Assembly (NCBI RefSeq): GCF_022760995.1
Contig: NZ_JAKWJO010000001.1
Span: 186,001-250,000 of the forward strand
Reading direction: 5' to 3'
Length of the DNA: 64,000 nucleotides
DNA from: Dyella sedimenti
GTDB taxonomy: Bacteria > Pseudomonadota > Gammaproteobacteria > Xanthomonadales > Rhodanobacteraceae
The position numbers were made by a program, and so were the translations under genes. The notes below the pieces were generated by a model. It was not told the origin of the DNA. It did not search any database and saw only the letters and a program-made list of their open reading frames with translations. Within the stretch, counting starts at the first letter, position 1, and each line of letters begins with the position of its first letter. Below, one piece after another: positions 1 to 7,041 of the stretch.

Positions 1-128
1 CGCTGCAGATGGCTGGGACTGAGTTTCACTGCGTCCGCCAGGGCTTGTAGGGTCGGCGGCTCGTTGGCTCGTTCCACCAACAGGCGGACCTGCTCCAGGA
101 CGGATTCGGTAGCGAGGCGGGCATTCAT
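1..128 (-). CDS. N-terminus of AraC-type HTH protein, possibly Ada-like (cut by window edge)
   Basis: Only the first 42 codons are present. The frame opens with ATG at 128 and runs off the left edge. The peptide contains LQALADAVKLSPSHLQR, the first helix-turn-helix of an AraC-family DNA-binding domain. In the Xanthomonadales this motif very near an N-terminus is common in Ada-type proteins that fuse an AraC HTH to an O6-methylguanine-DNA methyltransferase, but the methyltransferase part lies outside the window. It could equally be a stand-alone AraC regulator. The family call is firm, the Ada assignment is a guess. Confidence 0.6.
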   Translation of the reverse strand, partial: MNARLATESVLEQVRLLVERANEPPTLQALADAVKLSPSHLQ

Positions 129-214
129 GGCGATATCCCTGGTGCGATAAGGCTAGCCTAGGGCCGCCCCGGGCGTCATCACCATCCGGATCTTGCGCCG
201 TTCCGTTTCTTCTT

Positions 215-299
215 TGTAGGAGCGCACCCAGTGCGCGATCACGACCCGACACAGCCCCTCATCGCTGGGCAAGCTTCGCGCACTGGGTGCGCTCCTACA
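215..299. repeat. REP-like inverted repeat (24-bp perfect arms)
   Basis: Arms 215-238 and 276-299 are perfect reverse complements. They begin TGTAGGAGCGCACCCAG and end with its complement, with a 37-bp spacer. The TGTAGGAGCGCACC core is typical of REP/BIME elements in Pseudomonas and Xanthomonadales. It sits between the left-edge regulator and the small membrane protein gene. A solitary related half copy occurs at 46791-46813. No transposase lies nearby. Confidence 0.8.
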
Positions 300-312
300 G
301 GTAAGACTCGCT

Positions 313-585
313 TCAGCGTGCCGCGTGGCGCGTCTGGCGCAGCACGACGAATTCACCCTCGATCACTTCGGGGCGATGCGGGCGACGGCCATCGGGCGAC
401 GCCACACCACGCTTGCGCGACCATTGGCGCAGGCCGAATACCAAGGCGCCGCCGACCAGCAGCACACTGGCCACGACCAGGCCAAACACCATCAGCACGC
501 CGACCACCGCCAAGCCTACGAGCAGCGATAGGGCACGGACCAGCGGATGGCGGGAGCGACGCGGCAAGGGCAGCGAAAAGCGCAT
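313..585 (-). CDS. Small two-helix membrane protein
   Basis: A 90-aa protein of unknown function. A basic N-terminus (about residues 1-15) is followed by a long hydrophobic stretch at about 16-50 that can form a pair of transmembrane helices (residues such as LSLLVGLAVVGVLMVFGL). A short charged C-terminal tail carries the segment EVIEGEFVVLR. Similar tails ending in a VIEGE-like motif are familiar from small hypothetical proteins of Xanthomonadaceae (from memory, not checked). It is divergent from the Rieske gene. No clear Shine-Dalgarno sequence precedes the ATG at 585. Base composition suits a real gene. Confidence 0.6.
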   Translation of the reverse strand: MRFSLPLPRRSRHPLVRALSLLVGLAVVGVLMVFGLVVASVLLVGGALVFGLRQWSRKRGVASPDGRRPHRPEVIEGEFVVLRQTRHAAR

Positions 586-661
586 GTTAAAAATCCGTGT
601 GGTAAAATCAACGACTTACGTGCGTAACGATGGGGCTTCAGGGCCCAAGAGGCAAGTGCCG

Positions 662-1006
662 ATGGATGCAACCACCCCCGAGCAGGCGCTTTGCCGGCTG
701 GACGATATTCCTGATGGCAGCGCGATCGCCGTCGATGCCACGCTGCGCGATGGCGAGGAAAGCGTGATCGTGCTGCGTCGCGATGACGCGGTGCACGCCT
801 ACCTGAATGTGTGCCCCCATGCCGGCCGCCGGCTGGACTGGGCGCCGGGCAAGTTCCTGCTCAAGGATGGTTTGCTGGTCTGCGCCGCGCACGGCGCCTC
901 GTTCCAGGACAGCGACGGCCTGTGCGTGGGCGGCCCCTGCCGCGGTGAACACCTGCGCGCCGTGGGCGTACGCGTGGCCGACGGCATCGTGTGGCTGGAC
1001 GACTGA
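662..1006 (+). CDS. Rieske [2Fe-2S] ferredoxin-like protein
   Basis: A 114-aa soluble single-domain Rieske protein. The two cluster-binding boxes are visible: CPHAGRRLDW and, 18 residues on, CAAHGASFQ. They give the Cys-X-His and Cys-X2-His ligands of a Rieske 2Fe-2S centre. Such stand-alone proteins carry electrons to oxygenases or act in nitrite-reductase-like systems, but no partner gene is next to it. The start at 662 (MDATTPEQ) has an AGAGG element upstream. Longer upstream frames would run through a TAAAAT box at 603-608 that looks like promoter DNA. It converges with the gfcD-like gene 57 bp downstream. Confidence 0.85.
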   Translation: MDATTPEQALCRLDDIPDGSAIAVDATLRDGEESVIVLRRDDAVHAYLNVCPHAGRRLDWAPGKFLLKDGLLVCAAHGASFQDSDGLCVGGPCRGEHLRAVGVRVADGIVWLDD

Positions 1007-1063
1007 GAGCCTGCTTCGTAAGGCTGTGAGGAGGTGCTTCACACGGAAACTTTGAACAAGCTC

Positions 1064-3229
1064 TTACTCGGTGATCTTGTCCAGGTTGGCGTTGAAGCCA
1101 TCCAGGTCGCGATCGCTGGTCAACGAATAGAGCGAGTAGCGGCGATTCAGCTGTGCGCCGCCATCGCGGATCAGCGGATCCCATATGAAGGTGGCGCGGC
1201 TGGTCGTGGAACGCGGCAACAGCAGGTCGAACGGAATCGACACATAGATGCCCTTGTCGAAGCTGCCTTCGCCGAACTGCTGCGCCGACACATTGGTCTT
1301 GGTGGCGTAGGCGCCCATGCGCACGCCATTGCGGAACTCGCGCGAGATATCCAGCGTGGCGCCCCAGTCGCCGGCGAGATAGCGGCCGGCGCTCAGCGCC
1401 ACGGTGACATCCTTGTAGCCCAAGTCGAAATAACCGGTGACATGGCCGGTGACCACATGATAGCCGCGGAACGAGAAATCCTGGTCATAGCCACGCTGCT
1501 TGACCCAGTTCACGTCAGTGCCGATGGCCCAGCGCTCGCCGAACGGGCGGTACAGCACTTCGCCACCCGCGCCGCCGAACATGCTTTCCAGCATGCCCGC
1601 GTACGCCATGCCGTACAGGTCATTGGCAAGCTGACGGGTGCCGGTCATCTGGAAGATCGGCATGGTGACGGTCGAGCTGGTGATGTACTTGCGGATGTCG
1701 GTACGCACGCGCGGCAGTTCGCTGGGCGCGTCGTACTTGAACTTCTGGTAGTTGTCGAACAGATCCACGCTGACCACGCTGCTCCACCAAAGATTCGGCG
1801 TGAAGTGGTAATCGACGTTGTAGTTGGCCGAGATCTGGTAGAGCAGGAACGCATCGGGTCCGCCCAGGTTCTGGCCATAGTTGAGCGAGAACGATTGCTC
1901 CAGGCGTTTGGGCGGCGCCTGGTAGAGCACGTCTTCCCGGCGCGGCGTGGGCGCATCCTGTTCCACGCTGCCACGGAACTCGGACAGGGAAATATCGTGG
2001 TCGAGCAGTTCGTCGAAGCGCTGGCGATGCACGCTGCTCTCGATGACGGTCAGGCCTTCTTCCTGCGCCGCCACCGTGAACCAGTCGATGCCGGGCCCGA
2101 GCTGGTTGTCGAGCACACGCGCCGTGCGGCCCAGGGCCTTGGCCGGATAGAAATAGCGTTGCTGCTCACCCGTCACCACCAGCTCGCTGCCTCGCCGGGT
2201 GATGCTGGCGACATCGATGCCCGCGTTGTCGTGCAGCTCGCGCGCCACACTAGCCCAGTCAACCTCGGCCGGCGCCTGCGTCGGCATTTCCGTGCGGCGC
2301 GCGGGTAGCGGCGGATCGAGGAGCTTGGCCGGACCGGTGCCCTCGGCCACATTGGCGTGCAGAGTGAGACCGAACATCACCGTGTTGCCGCGTTCCAGCG
2401 CCAGGCTCAAGTCCAGGTTGCGCCCGGGACGCACCACGGCGCCGATGTTGATAGGCGAATCCTGCCGCTGGTTGTTGTTCTGCGGCTCGTGCTTGTAGTT
2501 GTTGCCGTCGTACTCGGCCTTGAGCACCAGCCAATCCCATGGCGTCTGGTAGGCGATGCCGCCGAAGAGCGCGGCTGGGCCGCGGAAATACTGATGGCTA
2601 TTGAATTCGCCACCCCCGCTCTGTGCGCCGGGTCGTACATTGAACTGATCGCCAAAGATCGAGAAGGGATTGTGGATGTTGCCACGGCCACCCACATAGC
2701 CCCAACCCATGCCTAGGCTGGCGTCGATGGGCCCGAAGCGTTTGTTCATTACCACGTACTCGCCGGAGAACAGGCCCGTGCCGCCAATATCGCGTGCGCC
2801 GACGCTGACGTCCGGCAGGTAGCGGCTTTCGGACCAAAGCCGCACTTTGACGTCGATCGACTTGTCCTTGTAGCTCTGGTGGCCGCTGAGCGATGTCGGG
2901 CCGTAGAGCCGGTTGCTGACGGCCGTATAGCGAAATATGCCTTCGAGCCAGGGCAACGGCTGCAGGGAGAAGTTGTAGCGGTCATACGGATGCATGGCGC
3001 TGGCAGTGAAGGCGATCTCGCCTTCGTCGGCCATCCGTGCGGTCGGTGTTTGCCACAAACCTACGCCACCGAAGTCGCTTTGCGTCGGTGCGTTGTCCGC
3101 ATGGGACACGCTCATCAGTAGGCAGCTGACTACCGGTAGCAGGCAGCCGCAACGTCGCCGCCATGACCGAGAGGCATGGGGCCTGATTAAAATCCTTCCG
3201 GCGAGATGCGCTGTCCGGCGAGGTATCAT
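1064..3229 (-). CDS. gfcD: YjbH/GfcD-type outer-membrane exopolysaccharide protein
   Basis: A 721-aa exported protein of the YjbH family (GfcD in the Escherichia coli group 4 capsule locus). Family members are predicted large outer-membrane beta-barrels needed for polysaccharide export. The mature part starts with a segment rich in FGGVGLWQTPTARM, the conserved YjbH opening, and many alternating aromatic strands follow. A hydrophobic signal segment (LLPVVSCLLMSVSHA) lies at about residues 29-43. The ATG at 3229 overlaps the stop of the GfcC-like gene by ATGA, which fixes the start and implies translational coupling. It is the last gene of the minus-strand gfc set. Length is typical for the family. 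Confidence 0.88.
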   Translation of the reverse strand: MIPRRTAHLAGRILIRPHASRSWRRRCGCLLPVVSCLLMSVSHADNAPTQSDFGGVGLWQTPTARMADEGEIAFTASAMHPYDRYNFSLQPLPWLEGIFRYTAVSNRLYGPTSLSGHQSYKDKSIDVKVRLWSESRYLPDVSVGARDIGGTGLFSGEYVVMNKRFGPIDASLGMGWGYVGGRGNIHNPFSIFGDQFNVRPGAQSGGGEFNSHQYFRGPAALFGGIAYQTPWDWLVLKAEYDGNNYKHEPQNNNQRQDSPINIGAVVRPGRNLDLSLALERGNTVMFGLTLHANVAEGTGPAKLLDPPLPARRTEMPTQAPAEVDWASVARELHDNAGIDVASITRRGSELVVTGEQQRYFYPAKALGRTARVLDNQLGPGIDWFTVAAQEEGLTVIESSVHRQRFDELLDHDISLSEFRGSVEQDAPTPRREDVLYQAPPKRLEQSFSLNYGQNLGGPDAFLLYQISANYNVDYHFTPNLWWSSVVSVDLFDNYQKFKYDAPSELPRVRTDIRKYITSSTVTMPIFQMTGTRQLANDLYGMAYAGMLESMFGGAGGEVLYRPFGERWAIGTDVNWVKQRGYDQDFSFRGYHVVTGHVTGYFDLGYKDVTVALSAGRYLAGDWGATLDISREFRNGVRMGAYATKTNVSAQQFGEGSFDKGIYVSIPFDLLLPRSTTSRATFIWDPLIRDGGAQLNRRYSLYSLTSDRDLDGFNANLDKITE

Positions 3230-4011
3230 CGGGCGCTTTCCGGTATAGCGATGGGCTGCGTAGCCAGGAACGCGGCCAACTCATTATTCAGGCCGGGGGC
3301 TACACCATGCAGGCGATGCTCGCCGATCGGCACATAGATGACCGCGCCTGGCGCCAAAGGCATGGGTGCACTGCGGTTCCATAGCGCTACGTTCTGGCGG
3401 AACACGCGGCCATCCGGCTGGATCACGAAGATGCTGTCCGCATCTGCCACGACCAAGGTTGGGCATGCCTTGAGGTAATCACGGGCATCGCGCAGCGCTA
3501 CGAAAGGAAGTTCGCAACGCTGGGCTACGGCACCGACGACCTGGATGGTGGCCGGTCGGGTGGGGTAATACAGCGTATCCCCCTCGGCCACGGGACGATT
3601 TTCCATGGGCGTTACCTCGACGGCGCGAGGATCGAGCAAGGCTACCTGCCGTCCGGTGACCGGCATGGCCTGTAGCCACGCACCCAGCGATTGGCTAAGG
3701 GTGGCTAGTTCGTCCTGTCCGTCCTTCAGCGCCTGGCGGCGTACGCTGTCCAGGTCGAATAACAGGCCGGCTTTTTGCCGTTGCTGTTCCACTTGCAGCG
3801 AGGGACGCAGCCAAGCCGCGCCCACCATATAGGCGTCCGCTTGCACATGCGCGGCCAGCGCCGCGTCGCTCAGACGTGCTTTTTCGGAAAGCTCGATGGC
3901 TCCCGGTGTGGCCACGTCGCCGCTGGCCTGGATCTGCATGCTGGACACGCGGCTGGGCAGGTTCCCAGAAACGGCCAGCAGCGCGGCGACAAAAAAAGCG
4001 GAAGCCTTCAC
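3226..4011 (-). CDS. gfcC: GfcC/YjbG-type periplasmic capsule protein
   Basis: A 261-aa secreted protein of the GfcC (YjbG, DUF1017) family, periplasmic partners of Wza-type export. The start is chosen as GTG at 4011 because it overlaps the preceding gene's stop (GTGA) and puts a signal peptide (KASAFFVAALLAVSG) at the very N-terminus. A longer frame would add 35 residues without a signal. The C-terminal half contains the family's beta-grasp-like repeats (EGDTLYYPTRPATIQVVGAV; PGAVIYVPIGEHRL). It lies between gfcB-like and gfcD-like genes with 4-bp overlaps on both sides. Confidence 0.85.
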   Translation of the reverse strand: MKASAFFVAALLAVSGNLPSRVSSMQIQASGDVATPGAIELSEKARLSDAALAAHVQADAYMVGAAWLRPSLQVEQQRQKAGLLFDLDSVRRQALKDGQDELATLSQSLGAWLQAMPVTGRQVALLDPRAVEVTPMENRPVAEGDTLYYPTRPATIQVVGAVAQRCELPFVALRDARDYLKACPTLVVADADSIFVIQPDGRVFRQNVALWNRSAPMPLAPGAVIYVPIGEHRLHGVAPGLNNELAAFLATQPIAIPESAR

Positions 4012-4682
4012 GTCCCGCCTCCGCGGTAAGGACGCAACTGGGTCAAGGTCAACGTTAATCCTGGCAAGACCTGCTGTTCGCTCTTCCAGACAAAGCCATC
4101 CTGCGGATCGATCCAATAACGATTAGCCGCGCGGTATCTGGTGACCTCCGATGTCAACTGTTCGGTTATCAGCAGCACATGATGGGAGGTGCCGAGGATG
4201 TCGATATCGATATAGCCCTCAGGTGACAGCGTGGCCTGGACGGGAACGCCGTAGCGATAGCCCGGCGACCAGTCATCCTCGCGCGTATAGGCCACGGGCA
4301 TAGTGAGCTTGTGTAGCCCCGATACGAAGGGGTTTGCCGTCGATGCAACGCGGCTACCGTCGAGATTTTGCGCAAGGCCGATGGTCTGGACCACACGGCC
4401 ATGCACCAGCACGATCACCACGCCGTCCTTGCCATACCAGAGTTGGCGTTGGCCATCGACATTGCCAAGGACCAGGAGTGCGTCGCCTCGGTCGGTGGTG
4501 GCGCGCATCTGGTAATAGGGTTTGGCGGCAACTTGTTCCGCCGTGATGTGCAATGGGGGCTGTCCTTGCCACGCAAGCCGGATGGTATCGACAGCGCTGC
4601 GTGAGACATTGTTGCAGCCGGCCAATGGCAGCAATATGCCGCAGAGGGCAATCGTGGCAATGTAATGACGCGCGGGTTTCAT
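4008..4682 (-). CDS. gfcB: GfcB/YjbF-type capsule lipoprotein
   Basis: A 224-aa lipoprotein of the YjbF/GfcB family. The signal peptide ends in the lipobox LAGC with acylated Cys23, predicting an outer-membrane lipoprotein. The body has the family's beta-rich pattern (YYQMRATTDRGDALLVLG, GKDGVVIVLVHGRVVQTIGL). The ATG at 4682 gives a clean signal peptide. A TTG 57 bp upstream would add an unlikely 19-residue lead. It follows the Wza-like gene by about 70 bp and overlaps gfcC by 4 bp. Confidence 0.85.
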   Translation of the reverse strand: MKPARHYIATIALCGILLPLAGCNNVSRSAVDTIRLAWQGQPPLHITAEQVAAKPYYQMRATTDRGDALLVLGNVDGQRQLWYGKDGVVIVLVHGRVVQTIGLAQNLDGSRVASTANPFVSGLHKLTMPVAYTREDDWSPGYRYGVPVQATLSPEGYIDIDILGTSHHVLLITEQLTSEVTRYRAANRYWIDPQDGFVWKSEQQVLPGLTLTLTQLRPYRGGGT

Positions 4683-4752
4683 GCGGCTAACGCGGGCAGA
4701 CGGCGACAGCCGTGCCTGCCAAGGCTGGTAATCAGGCAAGCCGTGCGAAACA

Positions 4753-5841
4753 TCAGTGATCGACGTTATACGTGGCGGTGGCGGCGTTGCTCAAAATGCC
4801 GCTCAGCGGCAGCAACTGTGATAGGAAGCGGTTCCAGCGCGCGACGCCGGCCGGACCCACGAACACCACGTCGCCAGGCTTCACCTTGAACTGGTCGGCC
4901 AGGATGTAGGCATCCGGGGAGCGCGCATCCAGCTGGTAGACCGTGCCCTTGATTTTTTCCAAGTCCTCGATGCCACGGATCACATAGACGGCCTTGCCCT
5001 TGGCCGAGGTCTGATTGAGGCCGCCTGCACGGCCCAAGGCTTGGGTCAGGGTCAGATCGGTGGTCTTGAAGGTGATCGCCGAAGGGCGATTCACCTCGCC
5101 AATCACATAGGCTTCCTGACGATCGTTGTACGGCAGGAACAGGTGATCGTCCGATTTGAGATAGATATCCTTGCCCTTGCCCAGCGCATCCAGGTCGATG
5201 TGATAGTCATGGCCATCGCGGGTCAACACGAAACCGGCTAGATTGGCCTGCCCCGTATTAATGGTCGCTGCACCCAGCGCCTGCGCCAGGGTGATGGGAA
5301 CGACAGTGATCGGTTGCGGGTCGGTCTTGGCAAAAGCGCCCTGCAAGGTAATACGCTGGTTGCCATAGCCAATGACGTTAACGTCAACCTGGGGCTTCTC
5401 GACATACTTGGCAAGCTTGTCCGAAATCGCCTTGCGCAACTCCTCGACGGTCATGCCGGCTACCTTCAGTTCTCCCACGTAGGGATAGAACAAGGTGCCG
5501 TCGGAGCGCACCAGGCGACCATTGGCCAGGGTCTGCTGCTGAGGACCGGCCGGCGAGGTCAGTTCGGGGTGATCCCATACCGTGATGTAGAGCGTATCGC
5601 CTGCCGCGATGCGATAGGATTCAGGCTTGTACGACAATAATTCCGGCGGCAACGCATAGGCAATGCTGGCAGCCCGGTCCATAGCCAGCTGCTTGGGCGT
5701 GATGGGGATGATGTCGACGCGACTGTTCTCATCATCGCTGCGCATCAGGCCGCTGGTAGACATATGTTGCCCGGGTGCCCAGACGCATCCATGCAGCAGT
5801 AGGGTCGCGGCCACCAGAGCCGCGGCGTGGCGTACATTCAT
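4753..5841 (-). CDS. wza: Wza/GfcE-type outer-membrane polysaccharide export lipoprotein
   Basis: A 362-aa member of the OPX family (Wza, GfcE), the outer-membrane pore for capsule or exopolysaccharide. The lipobox LHGC places the lipidated Cys at residue 19 when translation starts at ATG 5841. A CAGAAG element lies upstream. The Poly_export domain is recognisable (YRIAAGDTLYITVWDHPEL), followed by SLBB-type repeats (LFYPYVGELKVAGMTVEEL; LFLPYNDRQEAYVIGEV) and a C-terminal segment able to span the outer membrane (VARWNRFLSQLLPLSGIL). It works with the Wzc-like kinase encoded divergently. A terminator-like hairpin separates it from gfcA. Confidence 0.92.
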   Translation of the reverse strand: MNVRHAAALVAATLLLHGCVWAPGQHMSTSGLMRSDDENSRVDIIPITPKQLAMDRAASIAYALPPELLSYKPESYRIAAGDTLYITVWDHPELTSPAGPQQQTLANGRLVRSDGTLFYPYVGELKVAGMTVEELRKAISDKLAKYVEKPQVDVNVIGYGNQRITLQGAFAKTDPQPITVVPITLAQALGAATINTGQANLAGFVLTRDGHDYHIDLDALGKGKDIYLKSDDHLFLPYNDRQEAYVIGEVNRPSAITFKTTDLTLTQALGRAGGLNQTSAKGKAVYVIRGIEDLEKIKGTVYQLDARSPDAYILADQFKVKPGDVVFVGPAGVARWNRFLSQLLPLSGILSNAATATYNVDH

Positions 5842-5868
5842 GACTTCTGCTTTCTGTGTAGTACAGAC

Positions 5869-5904
5869 AAAAAACATCCGTGCCGGGCGGGGCCGGCACG
5901 GATG
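5869..5904 (-). terminator. Intrinsic terminator/attenuator between gfcA and wza
   Basis: Read on the minus strand, a perfect 12-bp GC-rich stem (5893-5904 with 5875-5886, 6-nt loop) is followed directly by six T (plus-strand A-run 5869-5874). It lies just after the gfcA stop and before the wza start, inside an apparent operon. It would let gfcA mRNA accumulate over the downstream genes. Confidence 0.82.
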
Positions 5905-5925
5905 GGAACATGCAGCGAAAAATCC

Positions 5926-6237
5926 TTAGTGAGTGCCGGTAGTACCCGTGGTACCACCCGTGCCGCCGGTACCGCCCGTACCACCACCGCCACCCGGCGG
6001 GGTGTTCTGGTTGTGGTGGCTATCGCCATTGCTGGCCACAGCGGCAGCTACCGCCGCCGCCGCCACGGCACCAACGGCTATCGTGGTAGTAGACAGGCCA
6101 CCTACGGCTGCATCGGTCGCACCAGCTGCACCAGCCGAAGCCGGAGCCGGCTGCGGGGTTGTTGCGCTGCCGGCGGATTGCGCAAAAACCTGGCCGACCA
6201 GGCACGTCATCAAGACAACAGCGAGCAACTTCTTCAC
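5926..6237 (-). CDS. gfcA: GfcA/YjbE-like small secreted Gly/Thr/Ala-rich protein
   Basis: A 103-aa secreted low-complexity protein. A signal peptide (MKKLLAVVLMTCLVGQVFA, first codon GTG) is followed by an Ala/Pro-rich part, a hydrophobic Ala/Val stretch (TTIAVGAVAAAAVAAAV) and a tail of GGTGG and GGTTGTT repeats. This layout (signal, small-residue hydrophobic segment, SNGDSHHN-like linker, Thr/Gly tail) matches YjbE/GfcA of the E. coli yjbEFGH and gfc operons, whose role is not well understood. The GTG start at 6237 has GGAG 9 bp upstream; the ATG two bases earlier is followed at once by a stop. First gene of the minus-strand set. Confidence 0.7.
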   Translation of the reverse strand: MKKLLAVVLMTCLVGQVFAQSAGSATTPQPAPASAGAAGATDAAVGGLSTTTIAVGAVAAAAVAAAVASNGDSHHNQNTPPGGGGGTGGTGGTGGTTGTTGTH

Positions 6238-6239
6238 AT

Positions 6240-6561
6240 GAGCTCCATTCAGGTAGTGGTTGAGCCGAATCTAAACACAAGCTTACCGAAAATTGAATGC
6301 GTTGATTCGCGTGAAGGAACCGTGACGCACGTCTTGATTGTGTATATGATCGCAAGCTGAATGCAAGCCTTGTCATGAGCCTGTGAAAGTCTATGGCCTT
6401 GGCAGGGTAAATCTCATGGAGTAACGAGATTCGGGTGTTGCGAGATACTGCACAGTCGTATTGAGGGGATCGTGCATTGGACGGGGGGCTGACGCAGGCA
6501 GGCCAGGTTTGAAGGCGTCCAGCGGCGGTGGATGTAAGTTGCAAAGTCATTGTCGGGTGCT
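6240..6561. promoter_or_regulatory. Divergent promoter region between gfcA and wzb
   Basis: A 322-bp AT-richer gap between the two halves of the polysaccharide locus. It must hold both promoters. For gfcA (minus strand) a weak pair TTCAAT/TTAGAT with 17-bp spacing lies at about 6265-6295. For wzb (plus strand) TTGAAG at 6509-6514 and TGTAAG at 6533-6538 are 18 bp apart. A short inverted repeat AATCTC/GAGATT spans 6410-6431 and could bind a regulator. No JUMPstart/ops (GGCGGTAG) element and no convincing sigma-54 promoter were seen. Individual boxes are uncertain. Confidence 0.4.
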
Positions 6562-6996
6562 GTGTTCAAACGGATATTGATCGTCTGTGTGGGGAACATT
6601 TGCCGTAGTCCCACGGCTGAATGTCTGTTTCGCCACTATTTGTCCGGTTCGGGTGCTCGCATAGAAAGCGCCGGGCTGGGTGCGCTCGTTGGCAAGCCGA
6701 TGGACGCCACGGCGCTCGCCGTCCTACGGGACCACGGCGTGGATGGCAGCGCCCATCGGGCCAGGCAGGCGACTTCAGGGTTGCTCCGGGAAGCCGATCT
6801 AGTACTGGCGATGGAGCGCGAGCATGTCGCCCAGCTGATGCGCATGGCTCCCGAGGCCAGCGGCAAGGTCATGCTGCTGGACCGGTGGGGTGCGGGCCAG
6901 GACATTCCCGATCCTTATCGCCAGCAACGCGAGGCGTTCGATCACGTATATGAATTGATCGATCGGGCTGTGCGTGGCTGGTTGCCTTACCTTTGA
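6562..6996 (+). CDS. wzb: Low-molecular-weight protein-tyrosine phosphatase (Wzb/Etp type)
   Basis: A 144-aa cytoplasmic phosphatase that dephosphorylates the Wzc-like tyrosine autokinase and so permits cycles of polysaccharide polymerisation. The active-site loop CVGNICRS (Cys9, Arg15, Ser16) and the general-acid motif DPY (Asp117) are intact. GTG at 6562 is preferred because it yields MFKRILIVCVGNICRS, aligning with the start of E. coli Wzb. A TTG four codons earlier is possible. First gene of the plus-strand operon, 45 bp before wzc. Confidence 0.92.
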   Translation: MFKRILIVCVGNICRSPTAECLFRHYLSGSGARIESAGLGALVGKPMDATALAVLRDHGVDGSAHRARQATSGLLREADLVLAMEREHVAQLMRMAPEASGKVMLLDRWGAGQDIPDPYRQQREAFDHVYELIDRAVRGWLPYL

Positions 6997-7041
6997 ATTT
7001 ATCGACGTCCCAGGGGCGTCACGTACTGGAAAACCCTAAGC

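Noticed and set aside
1034..2308. Plus-strand frame of 424 codons opposite gfcD
   Set aside because: The minus-strand YjbH-family protein explains the region, and the frame ends in the middle of it.
4680..4753. 24-codon frame between wza and gfcB starting in TGATG with the wza stop
   Set aside because: It encodes no recognisable peptide and only happens to end near the gfcB start. The lipoprotein start at 4682 is well supported.
6240..6561. JUMPstart/ops or sigma-54 promoter before the polysaccharide operon
   Set aside because: No GGCGGTAG core and no TGGCAC-N5-TTGC pair were found on either strand.
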